Shown one piece after another: positions 9,473 through 18,716 of a stretch of DNA of 64,000 bases. The DNA is taken from NCBI RefSeq assembly GCF_003851545.1, contig NZ_BHVX01000018.1, positions 1 to 64,000 of the forward strand, written 5' to 3'. Position 1 is the first letter of the stretch; each line of letters starts with the position of its first letter. The translations under genes and the position numbers were made by a program. The stretch is from Ralstonia sp. SET104. GTDB taxonomy: Bacteria; Pseudomonadota; Gammaproteobacteria; Burkholderiales; Burkholderiaceae. The notes beneath the pieces were generated by a model. The model saw nothing but the letters and a program-made list of their open reading frames with translations. It did no database searches and was not told the DNA's origin.

Positions 9473-9670
9473 CTAGCCGGATTCCACCCAGATCATCGCT
9501 TTGATGATTTTCCAATCCAGCGTGAGAAATCCACCTTGCCCGGAAAGGTGTCGGTTGAACTCGTTGACTGCCAAGATGATTTCGCAGTCGTACTGATTCC
9601 AGGCTGGGTTGTTCAGCGTTTTGTCGATGCCATCCTTCCAACGGTCATAACCGTTTCTTGTGTCGGCCAT
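9473..9670 (-). pseudogene. Truncated remnant of a lysozyme/transglycosylase-like protein
   Basis: 65-aa open frame, MADTRNGYDRWKDGIDKTL to AMIWVESG followed by a stop. It has a good Shine-Dalgarno (AAGGGG) and looks like the N-terminus of a longer protein. The closing WKIIKAMIWVESG resembles the start of an SLT / lysozyme-like fold, where the Glu is catalytic. The frame closes (TAG) just where the rest of the domain should begin. I read it as a decayed 5' fragment; a genuine small protein remains possible. Confidence 0.45.
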
Positions 9671-9688
9671 ACGTTCCCCTTCGCGGTA

Positions 9689-9828
9689 TCAAAAGGGGGT
9701 ATTACGGCAGCGTATTTGCGCGAACCCAATCGGCACATTCTGAAGTTCCCGCAATAGCAGACCGACGCTGTCGTCGATGTGCTCGCGTAGCAGGGGTGGG
9801 CAGATTTCGATGTTCCCGTATGTCGATC
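9689..9828 (-). pseudogene. C-terminal gene remnant upstream of the lysozyme-like fragment
   Basis: The minus-strand frame ending ...EHIDDSVGLLLRELQNVPIGFAQIRCRNTPF-stop has protein-like composition for about 43 codons, then runs into the 3' end of the haemolysin-III gene without a start codon. Its stop is 18 bp ahead of the ATG of the next fragment, as in a two-gene operon. I take it as the tail of a lost gene. Family not recognised. Confidence 0.3.
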
Positions 9829-9836
9829 GGCCAACG

Positions 9837-10454
9837 TCAACCAACGTACAGCAGGATGCTGATGAACTGACACGCACTCCCTGCCAGCACAAACAAGTGC
9901 CAGATGCCGTGGAAGTGCCGAACACGCTCGTCAAAGAGAAAGAAGCTGATGCCCACGGTATAGAGCGCACCGCCTGCCACCAGCCACCACAGGCCCGGCG
10001 CGGCCAACGCGGCCGCCAGCGGCCCCATGGCAATCAGCACCAGCCAACCCATCACCACGTAGATCAACAGCGAGAACACGCGTGTGCGGCGGCCGATCCA
10101 GAGTTCTTGCGCAATGCCGATGGCGGCCAGCGCCCAGTTCACGCCGAACAGCGTCCAGCCCCACGGGCCGCGCAGCGTCACCAACGCAAACGGCGTATAG
10201 CTGCCGGCGATCAGCAGGTAGATGGCGCAATAGTCCAGCCGCTGAAAGATGGCTTTGGCCCGGCCGCGCAGGCTGTGATACAGCGTCGAGATGGTGTAGA
10301 GCAGAACCAGCGTGGTGCCGTAGACCACCGAACTGATCACCTTCCAGCCATCGTGATGCAGCGCCGAGGATGTCACCAGCACCGCCATGCCGGCGGCGGC
10401 GAGAATGGCACCCGCCAGGTGGCTGAAGCCATTGAAACGTTCTCCGTGATACAT
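9837..10454 (-). CDS. Haemolysin III / PAQR-family membrane protein
   Basis: 205 aa, seven predicted hydrophobic helices. Family landmarks are MYHGERFNGFSHLAGA at the N-terminus, STLYHS (metal-site Ser and His), LDYCAIYLLIAGSYTPF, and the C-terminal HFHGIWHLFVLAGS with the paired His of the zinc site. Bacterial members are inner-membrane proteins of uncertain function despite the haemolysin name. It is monocistronic on the minus strand, downstream of the divergent arfB. Confidence 0.88.
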   Translation of the reverse strand: MYHGERFNGFSHLAGAILAAAGMAVLVTSSALHHDGWKVISSVVYGTTLVLLYTISTLYHSLRGRAKAIFQRLDYCAIYLLIAGSYTPFALVTLRGPWGWTLFGVNWALAAIGIAQELWIGRRTRVFSLLIYVVMGWLVLIAMGPLAAALAAPGLWWLVAGGALYTVGISFFLFDERVRHFHGIWHLFVLAGSACQFISILLYVG

Positions 10455-10599
10455 GCGCGGAACTCCAGGGAAACACGGGTGTAGGCTTGGACGAATGCAA
10501 GGGCTTCATTCTTACATGTGATCGAACGGCTTGGTCGCGGTGCGCCGTGATGTCTCAACCCGCCCGGCCCGAAACAGCACCGTCTTCTACAATCCCGCC

Positions 10600-11034
10600 A
10601 TGCCCGATCCCGCCCTCAAAATCACGCCGCATTTGTCCATCCCGGAATCGGAGCTGGTCGAGCGTTTCGTGCGTGCGAGTGGGGCGGGCGGGCAGAACAT
10701 CAACAAGGTCTCGACGGCGGTGGAGCTGCGTTTTGACATCGCCCGCTCGCCGTCTTTGCCGGAGGCGGTGCGCGCCCGCCTGCTGGCAAAGCGCGACCGC
10801 CGTTTGACCGATGGCGGCGTGTTCGTGATCGACGCGCAGCGGTTCCGCACCCAAGACCGCAACCGCGAGGACGCACGCGAACGTCTGGCCGCATTTATCG
10901 CGTCTGGGCTGTCGGTGCCCAAGTCGCGGATTGCCACCAAGCCCACGCGCGCTTCCAAGATCCGCCGGCTGGACGGCAAGCGCGCGCGTAGCGACATCAA
11001 ACGTGGGCGCTCAGGCTCCCATTCCTGGGATTAA
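10600..11034 (+). CDS. arfB: Alternative ribosome-rescue factor ArfB (peptidyl-tRNA hydrolase YaeJ)
   Basis: 144 aa. ArfB enters the A site of stalled ribosomes lacking a stop codon and hydrolyses peptidyl-tRNA. The catalytic motif GAGGQNINKVSTAVELRF (GGQ) lies near residue 30. The C-terminal tail is very basic (KPTRASKIRRLDGKRARSDIKRGR) and in this family occupies the mRNA entry channel. I chose the ATG giving MPDPALKITPHLSIP; the longer frame from 10531 lacks family similarity upstream. Confidence 0.92.
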   Translation: MPDPALKITPHLSIPESELVERFVRASGAGGQNINKVSTAVELRFDIARSPSLPEAVRARLLAKRDRRLTDGGVFVIDAQRFRTQDRNREDARERLAAFIASGLSVPKSRIATKPTRASKIRRLDGKRARSDIKRGRSGSHSWD

Positions 11035-11084
11035 GCGCCCCGCAGGCCAATACCCGCATGCGGCGGCCCTCAACGTGGTGGGGA

Positions 11085-12401
11085 TTACATCAAACTCGCG
11101 TCGCGCGTCTCGCGCATGCAGAGCACGCCGATCAGGCTGACCACCGCAGCGGCTGACACGTACATGCCCACCCAACTCAGGCCACCTTGCTCGGCCAGTT
11201 TCTGCGCGATATACGGCGCAATCGATGCACCGAGAATGCCGCCCAGGTTGTACGACACACCCGCGCCGGTGTAGCGCACGTTGGTCGGGAACAGCTCTGG
11301 CAGCAGCGCGCCCATCGGCGCGAAGGTCACACCCATCAGGAACAGTTCGATGATGAGGAACAGCGCCACCAGCGGCGTCTGTCCGCTGCCCAGCAGCGGT
11401 GCCATCGTGAAGCCCGACAGAATGGCCGCGATGATGCCGGCGATCAGCACCGGCTTGCGCCCGAAGCGGTCGGACGCCCATGCCGAGAGCGGTGTCGCCA
11501 GCCCCATGAACACCACGGCCAGGCACAGCAGCCCCAGGAAGCTGGGGCGGGAGAAGTGCAGTGTGCTCACGCCATACGACAGCGAAAACACCGTCGAGAT
11601 GTAGAACAGCGTGTAGCAGACCACCATCGCCAGGGCGCCCAGCAGCGTCGGCCACCAGTGGCGGGCCAGCAGTTCCGCCACGGGCACCTTCACGCGCTCC
11701 TGCCGATCGATGGCAGCCTGGAAGGCCGGCGTCTCGGCGATCTTCAATCGCACGTACAAGCCCAGCGCCACCAGCACCGCGCTCACCAGGAACGGCACGC
11801 GCCAGCCCCAACTGCGGAATTGTTCATCCGACAGCGCAATCGCCAATCCAAAGAACAGCCCGTTCGAAGCCAGGAAACCCACTGACGGGCCCAGCTGCGG
11901 AAACATACCGAACCCCCCGCGCTTGCCCGCCGGGGCATTCTCGGTGGCCAACAGCGCCGCCCCGCCCCACTCGCCGCCCAGGCCGATACCCTGGCCAAAG
12001 CGCAGCACACACAAGAGGATCGGCGCGAGGGTGCCGATGCTGTCATACCCCGGCACCAGCCCGATCAGCGTGGTTGAGATGCCCATTACCAGCAGCGACG
12101 CCACCAGCGTTGACTTGCGCCCGATGCGATCACCAAAGTGACCGAACAGGAACGAGCCGATCGGCCGCGCAATGAAGGCAATGCCGAACGTAACGAACGC
12201 CGACAACGCCTGTGCGGTGGCTGAGCCGTGCGGGAAGAACACCGGCCCGATCACCAGCGCCGCAGCCGTGGCGTAGACGTAGAAATCGTAGAACTCGATG
12301 GCCGTGCCGATAAAGCTCGCAAAGATGATGCGCGAGCGGCTGGTTTCGGCGGCCGCATCGGGGGCGGAGGGCGCCATGGTTGGCAAAGTCGAAGCGGACA
12401 T
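11085..12401 (-). CDS. MFS transporter, metabolite:H+ symporter type
   Basis: 438 aa, about 12 transmembrane helices. It has the metabolite:proton symporter signatures FIGTAIEFYDFYVYATAAALV, HFGDRIGRKSTL (loop 2-3 motif) and GQGIGLGGEWGGAALLATENAP. Relatives carry dicarboxylates, shikimate, betaine or aromatic acids; the substrate here is open. The ATG at 12401 follows a GGGAG Shine-Dalgarno. The open frame extends upstream through the porin terminator, so the longer start is rejected. It is downstream of the porin on the same strand but separated by a terminator. Confidence 0.88.
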   Translation of the reverse strand: MSASTLPTMAPSAPDAAAETSRSRIIFASFIGTAIEFYDFYVYATAAALVIGPVFFPHGSATAQALSAFVTFGIAFIARPIGSFLFGHFGDRIGRKSTLVASLLVMGISTTLIGLVPGYDSIGTLAPILLCVLRFGQGIGLGGEWGGAALLATENAPAGKRGGFGMFPQLGPSVGFLASNGLFFGLAIALSDEQFRSWGWRVPFLVSAVLVALGLYVRLKIAETPAFQAAIDRQERVKVPVAELLARHWWPTLLGALAMVVCYTLFYISTVFSLSYGVSTLHFSRPSFLGLLCLAVVFMGLATPLSAWASDRFGRKPVLIAGIIAAILSGFTMAPLLGSGQTPLVALFLIIELFLMGVTFAPMGALLPELFPTNVRYTGAGVSYNLGGILGASIAPYIAQKLAEQGGLSWVGMYVSAAAVVSLIGVLCMRETRDASLM

Positions 12402-12495
12402 GCAGGGCTCCCGTGGAGGTTTCGTTGTTGTCGTTATAGAGGCAAGGCCGCCCGCGACGCGCCAGGCGGATCGCCGGAGCATAACGCGCGACCAT

Positions 12496-12522
12496 GCAAA
12501 AAGGCACCCGAAGGTGCCTTCC
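12496..12522 (-). terminator. Porin terminator
   Basis: AAGGCACC TTCG GGTGCCTT hairpin with a UUCG tetraloop followed on the minus strand by a T-run. It lies 46 bp past the porin stop. Confidence 0.88.
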
Positions 12523-12567
12523 TGCGCCCGCCAAGGAGAGGGGCGGCGGGCAAAAACCAAGTGCGCG

Positions 12568-13749
12568 TCAGAACTTGTGGCGCACACCCACTGCCACGCC
12601 CACTTGGTTATCCGAGTTCGGCGTGATGAAGTACGTCTGCGATGCGGCCGGCAGGTAGCCCACCGACGTCTGCGCGCCCGTTGCCGGGTTGGTCACGTAG
12701 CCGATCGAGTCCCAGTTCAGCGAAGCGTTGCGAGCGTATGCGGCCGTCAGATACACGTCGGTGCGCTTCGAGAAGTTGTAGTCGGCAATGAAGTTCCACT
12801 GCTGCGGCTTGCGGGGGTTGACCGTAGCGCCGCCGATGGTCGCTTCCTTGATGTTGTCGTAGTAGTACGACAGCGTCAGGCCCAGTGCCGGGGTGGCCTG
12901 GTAGTTCACGCCCAGCCAGTAGAGGTCGTCGCGGTGCGGCGTCAGGGCCGCAGCGGCGCCGCTCGACGGCGCTTCGGTGTTGCCGTAGCGGTAGCCGCCC
13001 ATCACCTTGACCGGCCCCATGGTGTAGCTGGCCGCAATGGCGGCACGCTTGTCGCGGGCATAGTCGTTGCCGCCGGACAAGCCCAGCGCTTCCGCAGCCG
13101 TCAGCACCTTCACTTCGTCATACGCCACGCCCAAACCGAACGGACCGGCAAAGTAGTTGGCACCAGCGCCGTAGCCGGAGTTGGCCGTGTTGCTGCCTGC
13201 GCGCTCGCCAAACATCCAGTGAGCCTCGACCGTTACCGGACCGAAGGCGGCGCCGTACTTGATCATATTGTCTTCGCGGAAGTTCGCGCCCAGCAGGCCG
13301 ACCACCGGCTCCCACTGCGTGGCGTAACCGCTCGGCGAGAAGTTCGCCATCATGTCGAAGATCGTCGTGTACTGGCGACCCAGCGTGATCTTGCCCCAGT
13401 TGCCCTGCAAGCCCACAAACGCTTGCCGGCCGAACAGGCGGCCACCTTGCTGCAGCGTGCCGGTGTCCATGGCGAAGCCCGATTCCAGCACGAACAGGCT
13501 CTTGAGCCCGCCGCCGATGTCCTCGATACCGCGCAGGCCCCAACGGTTGGAAGACAGGCCGCCTGCCTGCATCGCAAGGCGCGAACCGCTGCTGCCTGGA
13601 ATAGCGACGCCTGCCGCCGTTACGCTCTGCTCATGGTTGACGTATTCGACGTTCGCGTCGACCACGCCATACAGCGTCACACTCGACTGAGCCTGCGCAA
13701 CACCTGCGAACGTGCCCAGCACTGCCAATGCCAGCAGCGATTTTTTCAT
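12568..13749 (-). CDS. Gram-negative outer-membrane porin (trimeric, OmpC/Omp32 type)
   Basis: 393 aa. Signal peptide MKKSLLALAVLGTFAGVAQA then QSSVTLYGVVDANVEYV, the classical first strand of betaproteobacterial general porins. There are repeated beta-strand segments, the NRWGLRGIEDIGGGLKSLFVLESGF region, GRQAFVGLQGNWGKITLGRQ, and the terminal GVAVGVRHKF ending in Phe needed for BAM-dependent assembly. It likely forms a trimeric 16-stranded channel for small solutes. Upstream lie short palindromes (13883-13910) that could bind a regulator. Confidence 0.93.
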   Translation of the reverse strand: MKKSLLALAVLGTFAGVAQAQSSVTLYGVVDANVEYVNHEQSVTAAGVAIPGSSGSRLAMQAGGLSSNRWGLRGIEDIGGGLKSLFVLESGFAMDTGTLQQGGRLFGRQAFVGLQGNWGKITLGRQYTTIFDMMANFSPSGYATQWEPVVGLLGANFREDNMIKYGAAFGPVTVEAHWMFGERAGSNTANSGYGAGANYFAGPFGLGVAYDEVKVLTAAEALGLSGGNDYARDKRAAIAASYTMGPVKVMGGYRYGNTEAPSSGAAAALTPHRDDLYWLGVNYQATPALGLTLSYYYDNIKEATIGGATVNPRKPQQWNFIADYNFSKRTDVYLTAAYARNASLNWDSIGYVTNPATGAQTSVGYLPAASQTYFITPNSDNQVGVAVGVRHKF

Positions 13750-14129
13750 CGGTCGGTCTCCAGATCTTTATTTATTGAGTTCAGTGGCAGGCAGACCCTC
13801 CGTTCTTGTCTTCCTGCCCCACGACTTTCAAACGAAGTCGCTGACTAATGTAGCAATGCACTCCTGGGCTCGGTCGAAATTTGCGAACGAATGTTCGTAA
13901 ACGCGCGTTTGCTGTCTGATCCCGGCAACATGCTGTTTCAGAATTTGGAATAGATCGGGCATAGGTGCGGTCGATTCTTTGCGGTTTTAGATGCGATTCG
14001 CGCCCCAACAGGGTTATCCCGTACAGTAGTGTTTGGTCGGCCCGGTTCTGATCGGACGCAAGGCGCCATCCGGCCTCGGCCTTACAATGACGATTGCGCC
14101 GCACGCCATTGCCGGCGGCGCCCCTACTC
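13750..14129. other. Divergent intergenic region, porin / coq7
   Basis: About 380 bp between divergent genes. It holds promoters for both and the palindromes annotated separately. No open frame here looks protein-like. Confidence 0.4.
13883..13910. promoter_or_regulatory. Pair of palindromes upstream of the porin gene
   Basis: An inverted repeat CGAAC-GAAT-GTTCG is followed at once by the perfect 12-bp palindrome AAACGCGCGTTT. The position, about 135-165 bp upstream of the porin start, suggests operator sites. The bound protein is unknown. Confidence 0.35.
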
Positions 14130-14783
14130 ATGCTCGACCGTTTCCTCCCCGAATTCGATCGCGCTCTGCGCGCGGTGGCTGGCGTCACGCGCGCCAGCCG
14201 ACCGAACCCCGCTGATGCCGTGATTGCCTCCGCTGCCTCCGCGGGCGCGGCAGACAACGCGACCAAACTTTCCGAGGCCGACCGTCGCCACGCAGCCGGC
14301 CTGATGCGCGTGAACCATGTCGGTGAGGTCTGTGCCCAAGCCCTGTATCAGGGGCAAGCACTGTTTGCGCGGGACCCCGCCATCCGCGCCCAGCTCGACG
14401 AAGCCGCGCGCGAAGAAGAGGACCACCTCGCCTGGTGCGCCCAGCGCCTGCAGGAATTGAGCGACCGCCCGAGCCTGCTCAACCCGCTCTGGTATGCCGG
14501 CGCCTTCGCCATCGGTGCGGTTGCTGGCCGCCTGGGCGATAAGATCAGCCTCGGCTTCGTTGCCGAGACCGAGCGTCAGGTTGAGCACCATCTCGACGGC
14601 CATCTCGACAAACTGCCCGAACAGGACACCCGCTCGCGCGCCATCGTTGCCCAAATGCGCGACGACGAAATCCGCCATGGCGACAACGCGCGCCAGGCCG
14701 GCGGCATTGATCTCCCGGAGCCCATTCGCCAAGCCATGCGCGCCGCGTCGCGCGTCATGACTACGGCCGCCTACCGCATCTGA
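14130..14783 (+). CDS. coq7: 2-polyprenyl-3-methyl-6-methoxy-1,4-benzoquinone monooxygenase Coq7
   Basis: 217 aa. Coq7 is the carboxylate-bridged di-iron hydroxylase of ubiquinone biosynthesis that replaces UbiF in many proteobacteria. Iron-ligand motifs are visible: [19 protein letters not shown] (first Glu), [12 protein letters not shown] (ExxH), VEHHLDGHL and [12 protein letters not shown] (second ExxH). The start is the ATG giving [14 protein letters not shown]. It is the only gene of the pathway here besides ispB (62.3 kb), which makes the polyprenyl tail. Confidence 0.92.
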   Translation: MLDRFLPEFDRALRAVAGVTRASRPNPADAVIASAASAGAADNATKLSEADRRHAAGLMRVNHVGEVCAQALYQGQALFARDPAIRAQLDEAAREEEDHLAWCAQRLQELSDRPSLLNPLWYAGAFAIGAVAGRLGDKISLGFVAETERQVEHHLDGHLDKLPEQDTRSRAIVAQMRDDEIRHGDNARQAGGIDLPEPIRQAMRAASRVMTTAAYRI

Positions 14784-15168
14784 CGACCCAGTGCCGTCGC
14801 CCGACGGCCCGACGACGTACCGCCCGCTCCTCCATTCGCCTGAGCTTTGCCGCCAGCGGTCTGTGCCCTCGCGCCGCGAGTGCTGTCGTGCGCCGTTCTC
14901 TCACGTGGTTTCTACATAAACCACGCTATCTCCTTCATTTGATTGGGAAAAGTGACTTGGCTCCTCAGGGGGTGTGCGCTAAGTCATTGTTCTGATTGCA
15001 AATTTTCCGTCTCGCAGGCCTCCGCAAGCCTTGACCACCTAAAGTCGTTCCTCTAAAGTGGGAAACAGTGTCAGAAAGTGTAGTTTTGTGGTTCAAAGAG
15101 GCCGTTTGCAGGCCAGTTGACGGCAAGGTGAGTGGCGATCGAATCGCCACACGGAGAGAGAAACCAAC
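14784..15168. other. coq7-mraZ intergenic region
   Basis: About 385 bp. It contains a small hairpin CGTGGTTT / AAACCACG near 14906-14927 that could end coq7 transcription, the mraZ promoter, and GTGGGAAAC / TTGGGAAAAG elements (about 14943 and 15058) resembling TGGGN-type MraZ boxes. No gene was found. Confidence 0.45.
15031..15059 (+). promoter_or_regulatory. Candidate dcw-cluster promoter upstream of mraZ
   Basis: -35 TTGACC (15031-15036), 17-bp spacer, -10 TAAAGT (15054-15059), placing initiation about 100 bp ahead of mraZ. A GTGGGAAACAGTG stretch overlaps the predicted start site and is a candidate for MraZ autorepression, by analogy with the TGGGN repeats of E. coli. Confidence 0.5.
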
Positions 15169-15597
15169 GTGTTCCAGGGTGCGTCGGCGCTGACGCTGGA
15201 TGCCAAAGGGCGGATGTCCATTCCGTCGCGGCACCGTGAAGCGCTCCAGCTGCAGGCCGAGGGCCGGGTGACTGTGACCAAGCACCCGGACGGTTGCCTC
15301 ATGCTGTTTCCGCGCCCCGAGTGGGAACGCTTTCGCGAGCGCATTGCCGCGCTGCCGATGGAAGCACACTGGTGGAAACGTATTTTCCTGGGCAGCGCCG
15401 CCGATGTTGAACTCGATACCGCAGGCCGCGTCCTCATCACCCCTGAACTGCGCACCGCGGCCGCCCTTGAGCGCGACGTGATGCTGCTCGGCATGGGTAG
15501 TCACTTTGAAGTCTGGGACGCCGCCACGTACACCGCGAAGGAGCAGGCCGCCATGGCGCAAGGCATGCCCGACGCCCTCAAGAATTTCTCCTTTTGA
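15169..15597 (+). CDS. mraZ: Transcriptional regulator MraZ
   Basis: 142 aa with a GTG start after GGAGAGAG. MraZ is a DNA-binding repressor of the dcw cluster built from two SpoVT-AbrB repeats: [15 protein letters not shown] at residues 10-24 and [15 protein letters not shown] at about 80-95. It is first gene of the dcw cluster, 9 bp ahead of rsmH. Length is normal. It probably binds its own leader. Confidence 0.95.
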   Translation: MFQGASALTLDAKGRMSIPSRHREALQLQAEGRVTVTKHPDGCLMLFPRPEWERFRERIAALPMEAHWWKRIFLGSAADVELDTAGRVLITPELRTAAALERDVMLLGMGSHFEVWDAATYTAKEQAAMAQGMPDALKNFSF

Positions 15598-15606
15598 TGA
15601 CGCGAG

Positions 15607-16566
15607 ATGACAACCCAAGCCAGTACGGGACTGCGCCATCAAACGGTGCTCTTAGACGAAGCGGTCGACGCGCTCATTTGGCGAGACGACGGCATCTATA
15701 TCGATGGAACCTTCGGGAGAGGCGGGCACAGCCGGCGCATCCTGGAACGGCTGGGGCCCGGCGGCAGACTCGTCGCCTTCGACAAGGACCCGGCAGCAAT
15801 CACCGAAGCGGGCACCGTAGAGGATGCCCGCTTCGCTATTGAGCATGACAGCTTCGCGCAGATGGCTCAGTGCCTGAGCGCGCGCGGCATTGAACGGGTG
15901 GCTGGCGTGCTGCTCGATCTGGGCATCAGCTCGCCGCAGATCGACGAAGGCGCACGTGGCTTCTCGTTCCGGATGGATGGCCCGCTCGACATGCGGATGG
16001 ACACCACGCGCGGCATCACCGCAGCCCAATGGCTGGCCGAGGCTGATGAGCGCGACATTGCGAGGGTGATACGGGACTATGGGGAAGAACGGTTTGCTGT
16101 ACAGATTGCAAAGGCGATTGTTGCTCGCCGGGGCCAATCCGGGGATCGAGGTCCTCTCGATCGCACATCCGAGCTTGCCGCGCTCGTGGCGCAAGCCGTC
16201 AAAACACGCGAGAAGGGTCAAGACCCTGCGACCCGCACCTTTCAAGCTTTACGGATTCACGTCAATCAAGAGCTTGCGGACCTCGAAACCGGTCTGAAGG
16301 CCGCCTTTGAACGTCTGGAACAAGGGGGACGCCTCGTCGTGATCAGCTTCCATTCGCTGGAAGATCGCATCGTCAAGCGCTTCATGCAGGCCCTGGCGCG
16401 CCCGGAGCAATCCGCCGCGCCGGAGCTGCGTCGGGCGCCGCTGCGTGCGCATGAACTGCCGGTGCCGCAACTGCGCCTGCTGGGCCGTGTGAAGCCGTCG
16501 GAGGCCGAGGTGTCGGCCAACCCACGTGCGCGCTCGGCCATCATGCGCGTCGCCGAGCGTTGCTGA
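15607..16566 (+). CDS. rsmH: 16S rRNA (cytosine-1402-N4)-methyltransferase RsmH
   Basis: 319 aa. RsmH uses SAM to methylate N4 of C1402 in 16S rRNA at the P site. It shows [33 protein letters not shown] (SAM motif I), [31 protein letters not shown] and [14 protein letters not shown]. It is second in the dcw order, as is typical, and is followed after 21 bp by ftsL. Confidence 0.96.
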   Translation: MTTQASTGLRHQTVLLDEAVDALIWRDDGIYIDGTFGRGGHSRRILERLGPGGRLVAFDKDPAAITEAGTVEDARFAIEHDSFAQMAQCLSARGIERVAGVLLDLGISSPQIDEGARGFSFRMDGPLDMRMDTTRGITAAQWLAEADERDIARVIRDYGEERFAVQIAKAIVARRGQSGDRGPLDRTSELAALVAQAVKTREKGQDPATRTFQALRIHVNQELADLETGLKAAFERLEQGGRLVVISFHSLEDRIVKRFMQALARPEQSAAPELRRAPLRAHELPVPQLRLLGRVKPSEAEVSANPRARSAIMRVAERC

Positions 16567-16587
16567 GTTGACGGAGCCCCAGACGCC

Positions 16588-16932
16588 ATGAACCGCCTGA
16601 ACATGTTCCTGCTGACTGCGCTGGTGCTGTGTGCACTGTCGCTGGTCAACGCACAGCATCAGGCGCGTCAGCTGTTTGTCTCGCTCGATCGGGCGCAGGC
16701 GGAAGAAAAACAACTCAATACCGACTGGTCGCGTCTGCAATATGAGCAGAGCGCGCTCGGCAAGAGTGCTCGCATTGCCGATATCGCGAGCAAGCAATTG
16801 AAGATGTCGCCCGCGCAGGCGGGGCGGACGCAGTATCTGCAGGGGTTTGCCGATGTGCCGGCAGTTGGGGCGTCCTCCGGGGCTTCCTCCGCTGCGGCCA
16901 GCGCGCCCACGGCTTCCGGAGTACGGCCATGA
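16588..16932 (+). CDS. ftsL: Cell division protein FtsL
   Basis: 114 aa bitopic protein. The N-terminus MNRLNMFLLTALVLCALSLVNAQHQARQLF gives one membrane helix, followed by a periplasmic coiled coil (LDRAQAEEKQLNTDWSRLQYEQSALGKSARIADIASKQLKM) that pairs with FtsB in the FtsQLB complex. The tail is Ala/Ser-rich. The stop overlaps the ftsI start by 4 nt (ATGA), implying translational coupling. Confidence 0.92.
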   Translation: MNRLNMFLLTALVLCALSLVNAQHQARQLFVSLDRAQAEEKQLNTDWSRLQYEQSALGKSARIADIASKQLKMSPAQAGRTQYLQGFADVPAVGASSGASSAAASAPTASGVRP

Positions 16933-18716
16933 GCGGCGCACGCAAATCCAACGGCACCACGGCGCGCGCGCGCCTGGGCCAGTTCTCCGCCAGCCCGGTG
17001 CTGGGCCTGCGCCTGCCGATGTGGCGCTCGAAACTGGTCGTCTTCCTGATGTTTGCCGCATTCCTGGCGTTGATCGGCCGGGCGCTGTGGATTCAAGGTC
17101 CGGGCAACCGCTTCTACGAGGCTGAAGGCAAGAAGCGTTTCCAGCGCACGCTGGAGTTGCCGGCCACGCGCGGCAAGATTCTGGATCGCAATGGATTGGT
17201 GCTGGCGACCAGCCTGCCGGTCAAGGCAATCTGGGCGGTGCCCGAAGACGTGCCCAACAACGTGCCCGGCGAGGAGATGAAGAAGCTCGCCAAGCTGCTC
17301 GGCATGAATAACAAGGAGCTGGCGACCAAGCTGGGCGAAGACAAGGGCTTCGTCTACCTCAAGCGCCAGGTGCTGCCTGAGGTGGCGGACCAGATCGCGG
17401 CGCTGAAGATCGAGGGCATCTATCAGACGCGTGAGTACAAGCGCTTCTACCCGGAAGGGGAGGCGATGGCGCACATCGTCGGCTTTACCAATGTCGAGGA
17501 CAAGGGCCAGGAAGGCATGGAGCTGGCGCGCGAGTCCGATCTCGCGGGGGCGGCCGGTCAGCGTCAGGTGATCAAAGACCGCCTGGGCCGCGTGGTGGAA
17601 GACGTGGGCGTTCTCAAGGCGCCGCGTGATGGACATGACCAGACGCTGTCGATTGACGCCAAGATCCAATACCTGACCTTCAATGAACTCAAGGCTGCCA
17701 TTGACCGCACCCGCGCCAAGGCTGCCAGTGCCATCGTGCTGGATGCTCAGACCGGTGAGGTGCTGGCACTGGCCAACTACCCGACCTACAACCCCAACGA
17801 CCGCAGCCGCCTGTCGGGCGAGCAACTGCGCAACCGCGTGCTGACCGACACCTTCGAGCCCGGCTCGATGATGAAGCCGATCACCATCAGTCTGGCGCTG
17901 CAGCTCAAGCGTGTGACGCCTACCACGCTGGTGCAGACCAACGGCAGGTACAGCTTTGAAGGCGCGACCATTTCCGATACAGGCAACTACGGCACGCTGA
18001 CAGTTGCGCAGGTGATCCAGCACTCCAGCAACATCGGCACGACCAAGATCGCGATGATGCTCAAGCCACAGGAAATGTGGGACATGTTCACCAGCGTTGG
18101 CTTGGGGCAGGCGCCGAAGATTGGTTTTCCAGGCGCGGTGGCGGGGCGGCTGCGGCCGGCCAACAAGTGGCGCCGCATCGAACAGGCAACCATGTCATAC
18201 GGCTACGGTCTGTCGGTGTCACTGTTCCAGATTGCACATGCGTACACGATCTTCGCGCACGATGGCGAGCTGATCCCGATCACGATGTACCGCACCAATG
18301 GCCAGCCGCCACAGGGCGAGCGCGTGATCTCGCCCGAGGTGTCACGGCAGGTGCGTCAGATGCTGGAGACGGTGACCGCACCTGGTGGCACCGCGCCCCA
18401 GGCTCAAGTGATGGGCTATCGCGTGGGCGGCAAGACCGGCACGGCCTGGAAGCACACCGGACGCGGCTATGACCGCTCGAAGTATCGCGCCTCGTTTATT
18501 GGTCTGGCACCGATGTCGAACCCACGCATTATTGTGGCGGTGAGCGTGGACGAGCCCACGGTAGGTAACCGCTACGGCGGCGGGGCGGCCGGCCCCGTGT
18601 TTTCTCAGATCGTGGGCGGCACGCTGCGCGCGTTGAACGTCCCGCCGGATTCGCCGGTGCGCCAGCTTGTGATGACCCCGGACGTGCCGGAAGAGCCGGT
18701 AGGGGGCCTGCAATGA
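16929..18716 (+). CDS. ftsI: Peptidoglycan D,D-transpeptidase FtsI (PBP3)
   Basis: 595 aa class B PBP, septal transpeptidase. A membrane helix lies at about residues 35-55 (LVVFLMFAAFLALIGRALW). The dimerisation domain has RGKILDRNG. Catalytic motifs are FEPGSMMKP (SxxK), HSSNIGT (SxN) and GGKTGTAWK (KTG). The N-terminal cytoplasmic part is basic. It forms the FtsWI synthase with the downstream ftsW product. The gene overlaps ftsL and murE by 4 nt each. Confidence 0.96.
   Translation: MSGARKSNGTTARARLGQFSASPVLGLRLPMWRSKLVVFLMFAAFLALIGRALWIQGPGNRFYEAEGKKRFQRTLELPATRGKILDRNGLVLATSLPVKAIWAVPEDVPNNVPGEEMKKLAKLLGMNNKELATKLGEDKGFVYLKRQVLPEVADQIAALKIEGIYQTREYKRFYPEGEAMAHIVGFTNVEDKGQEGMELARESDLAGAAGQRQVIKDRLGRVVEDVGVLKAPRDGHDQTLSIDAKIQYLTFNELKAAIDRTRAKAASAIVLDAQTGEVLALANYPTYNPNDRSRLSGEQLRNRVLTDTFEPGSMMKPITISLALQLKRVTPTTLVQTNGRYSFEGATISDTGNYGTLTVAQVIQHSSNIGTTKIAMMLKPQEMWDMFTSVGLGQAPKIGFPGAVAGRLRPANKWRRIEQATMSYGYGLSVSLFQIAHAYTIFAHDGELIPITMYRTNGQPPQGERVISPEVSRQVRQMLETVTAPGGTAPQAQVMGYRVGGKTGTAWKHTGRGYDRSKYRASFIGLAPMSNPRIIVAVSVDEPTVGNRYGGGAAGPVFSQIVGGTLRALNVPPDSPVRQLVMTPDVPEEPVGGLQ

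Noticed and set aside
13781-14266. 161-codon minus-strand frame over the coq7 5' end
   Set aside because: Overlaps the real coq7 start and has shadow-type composition.
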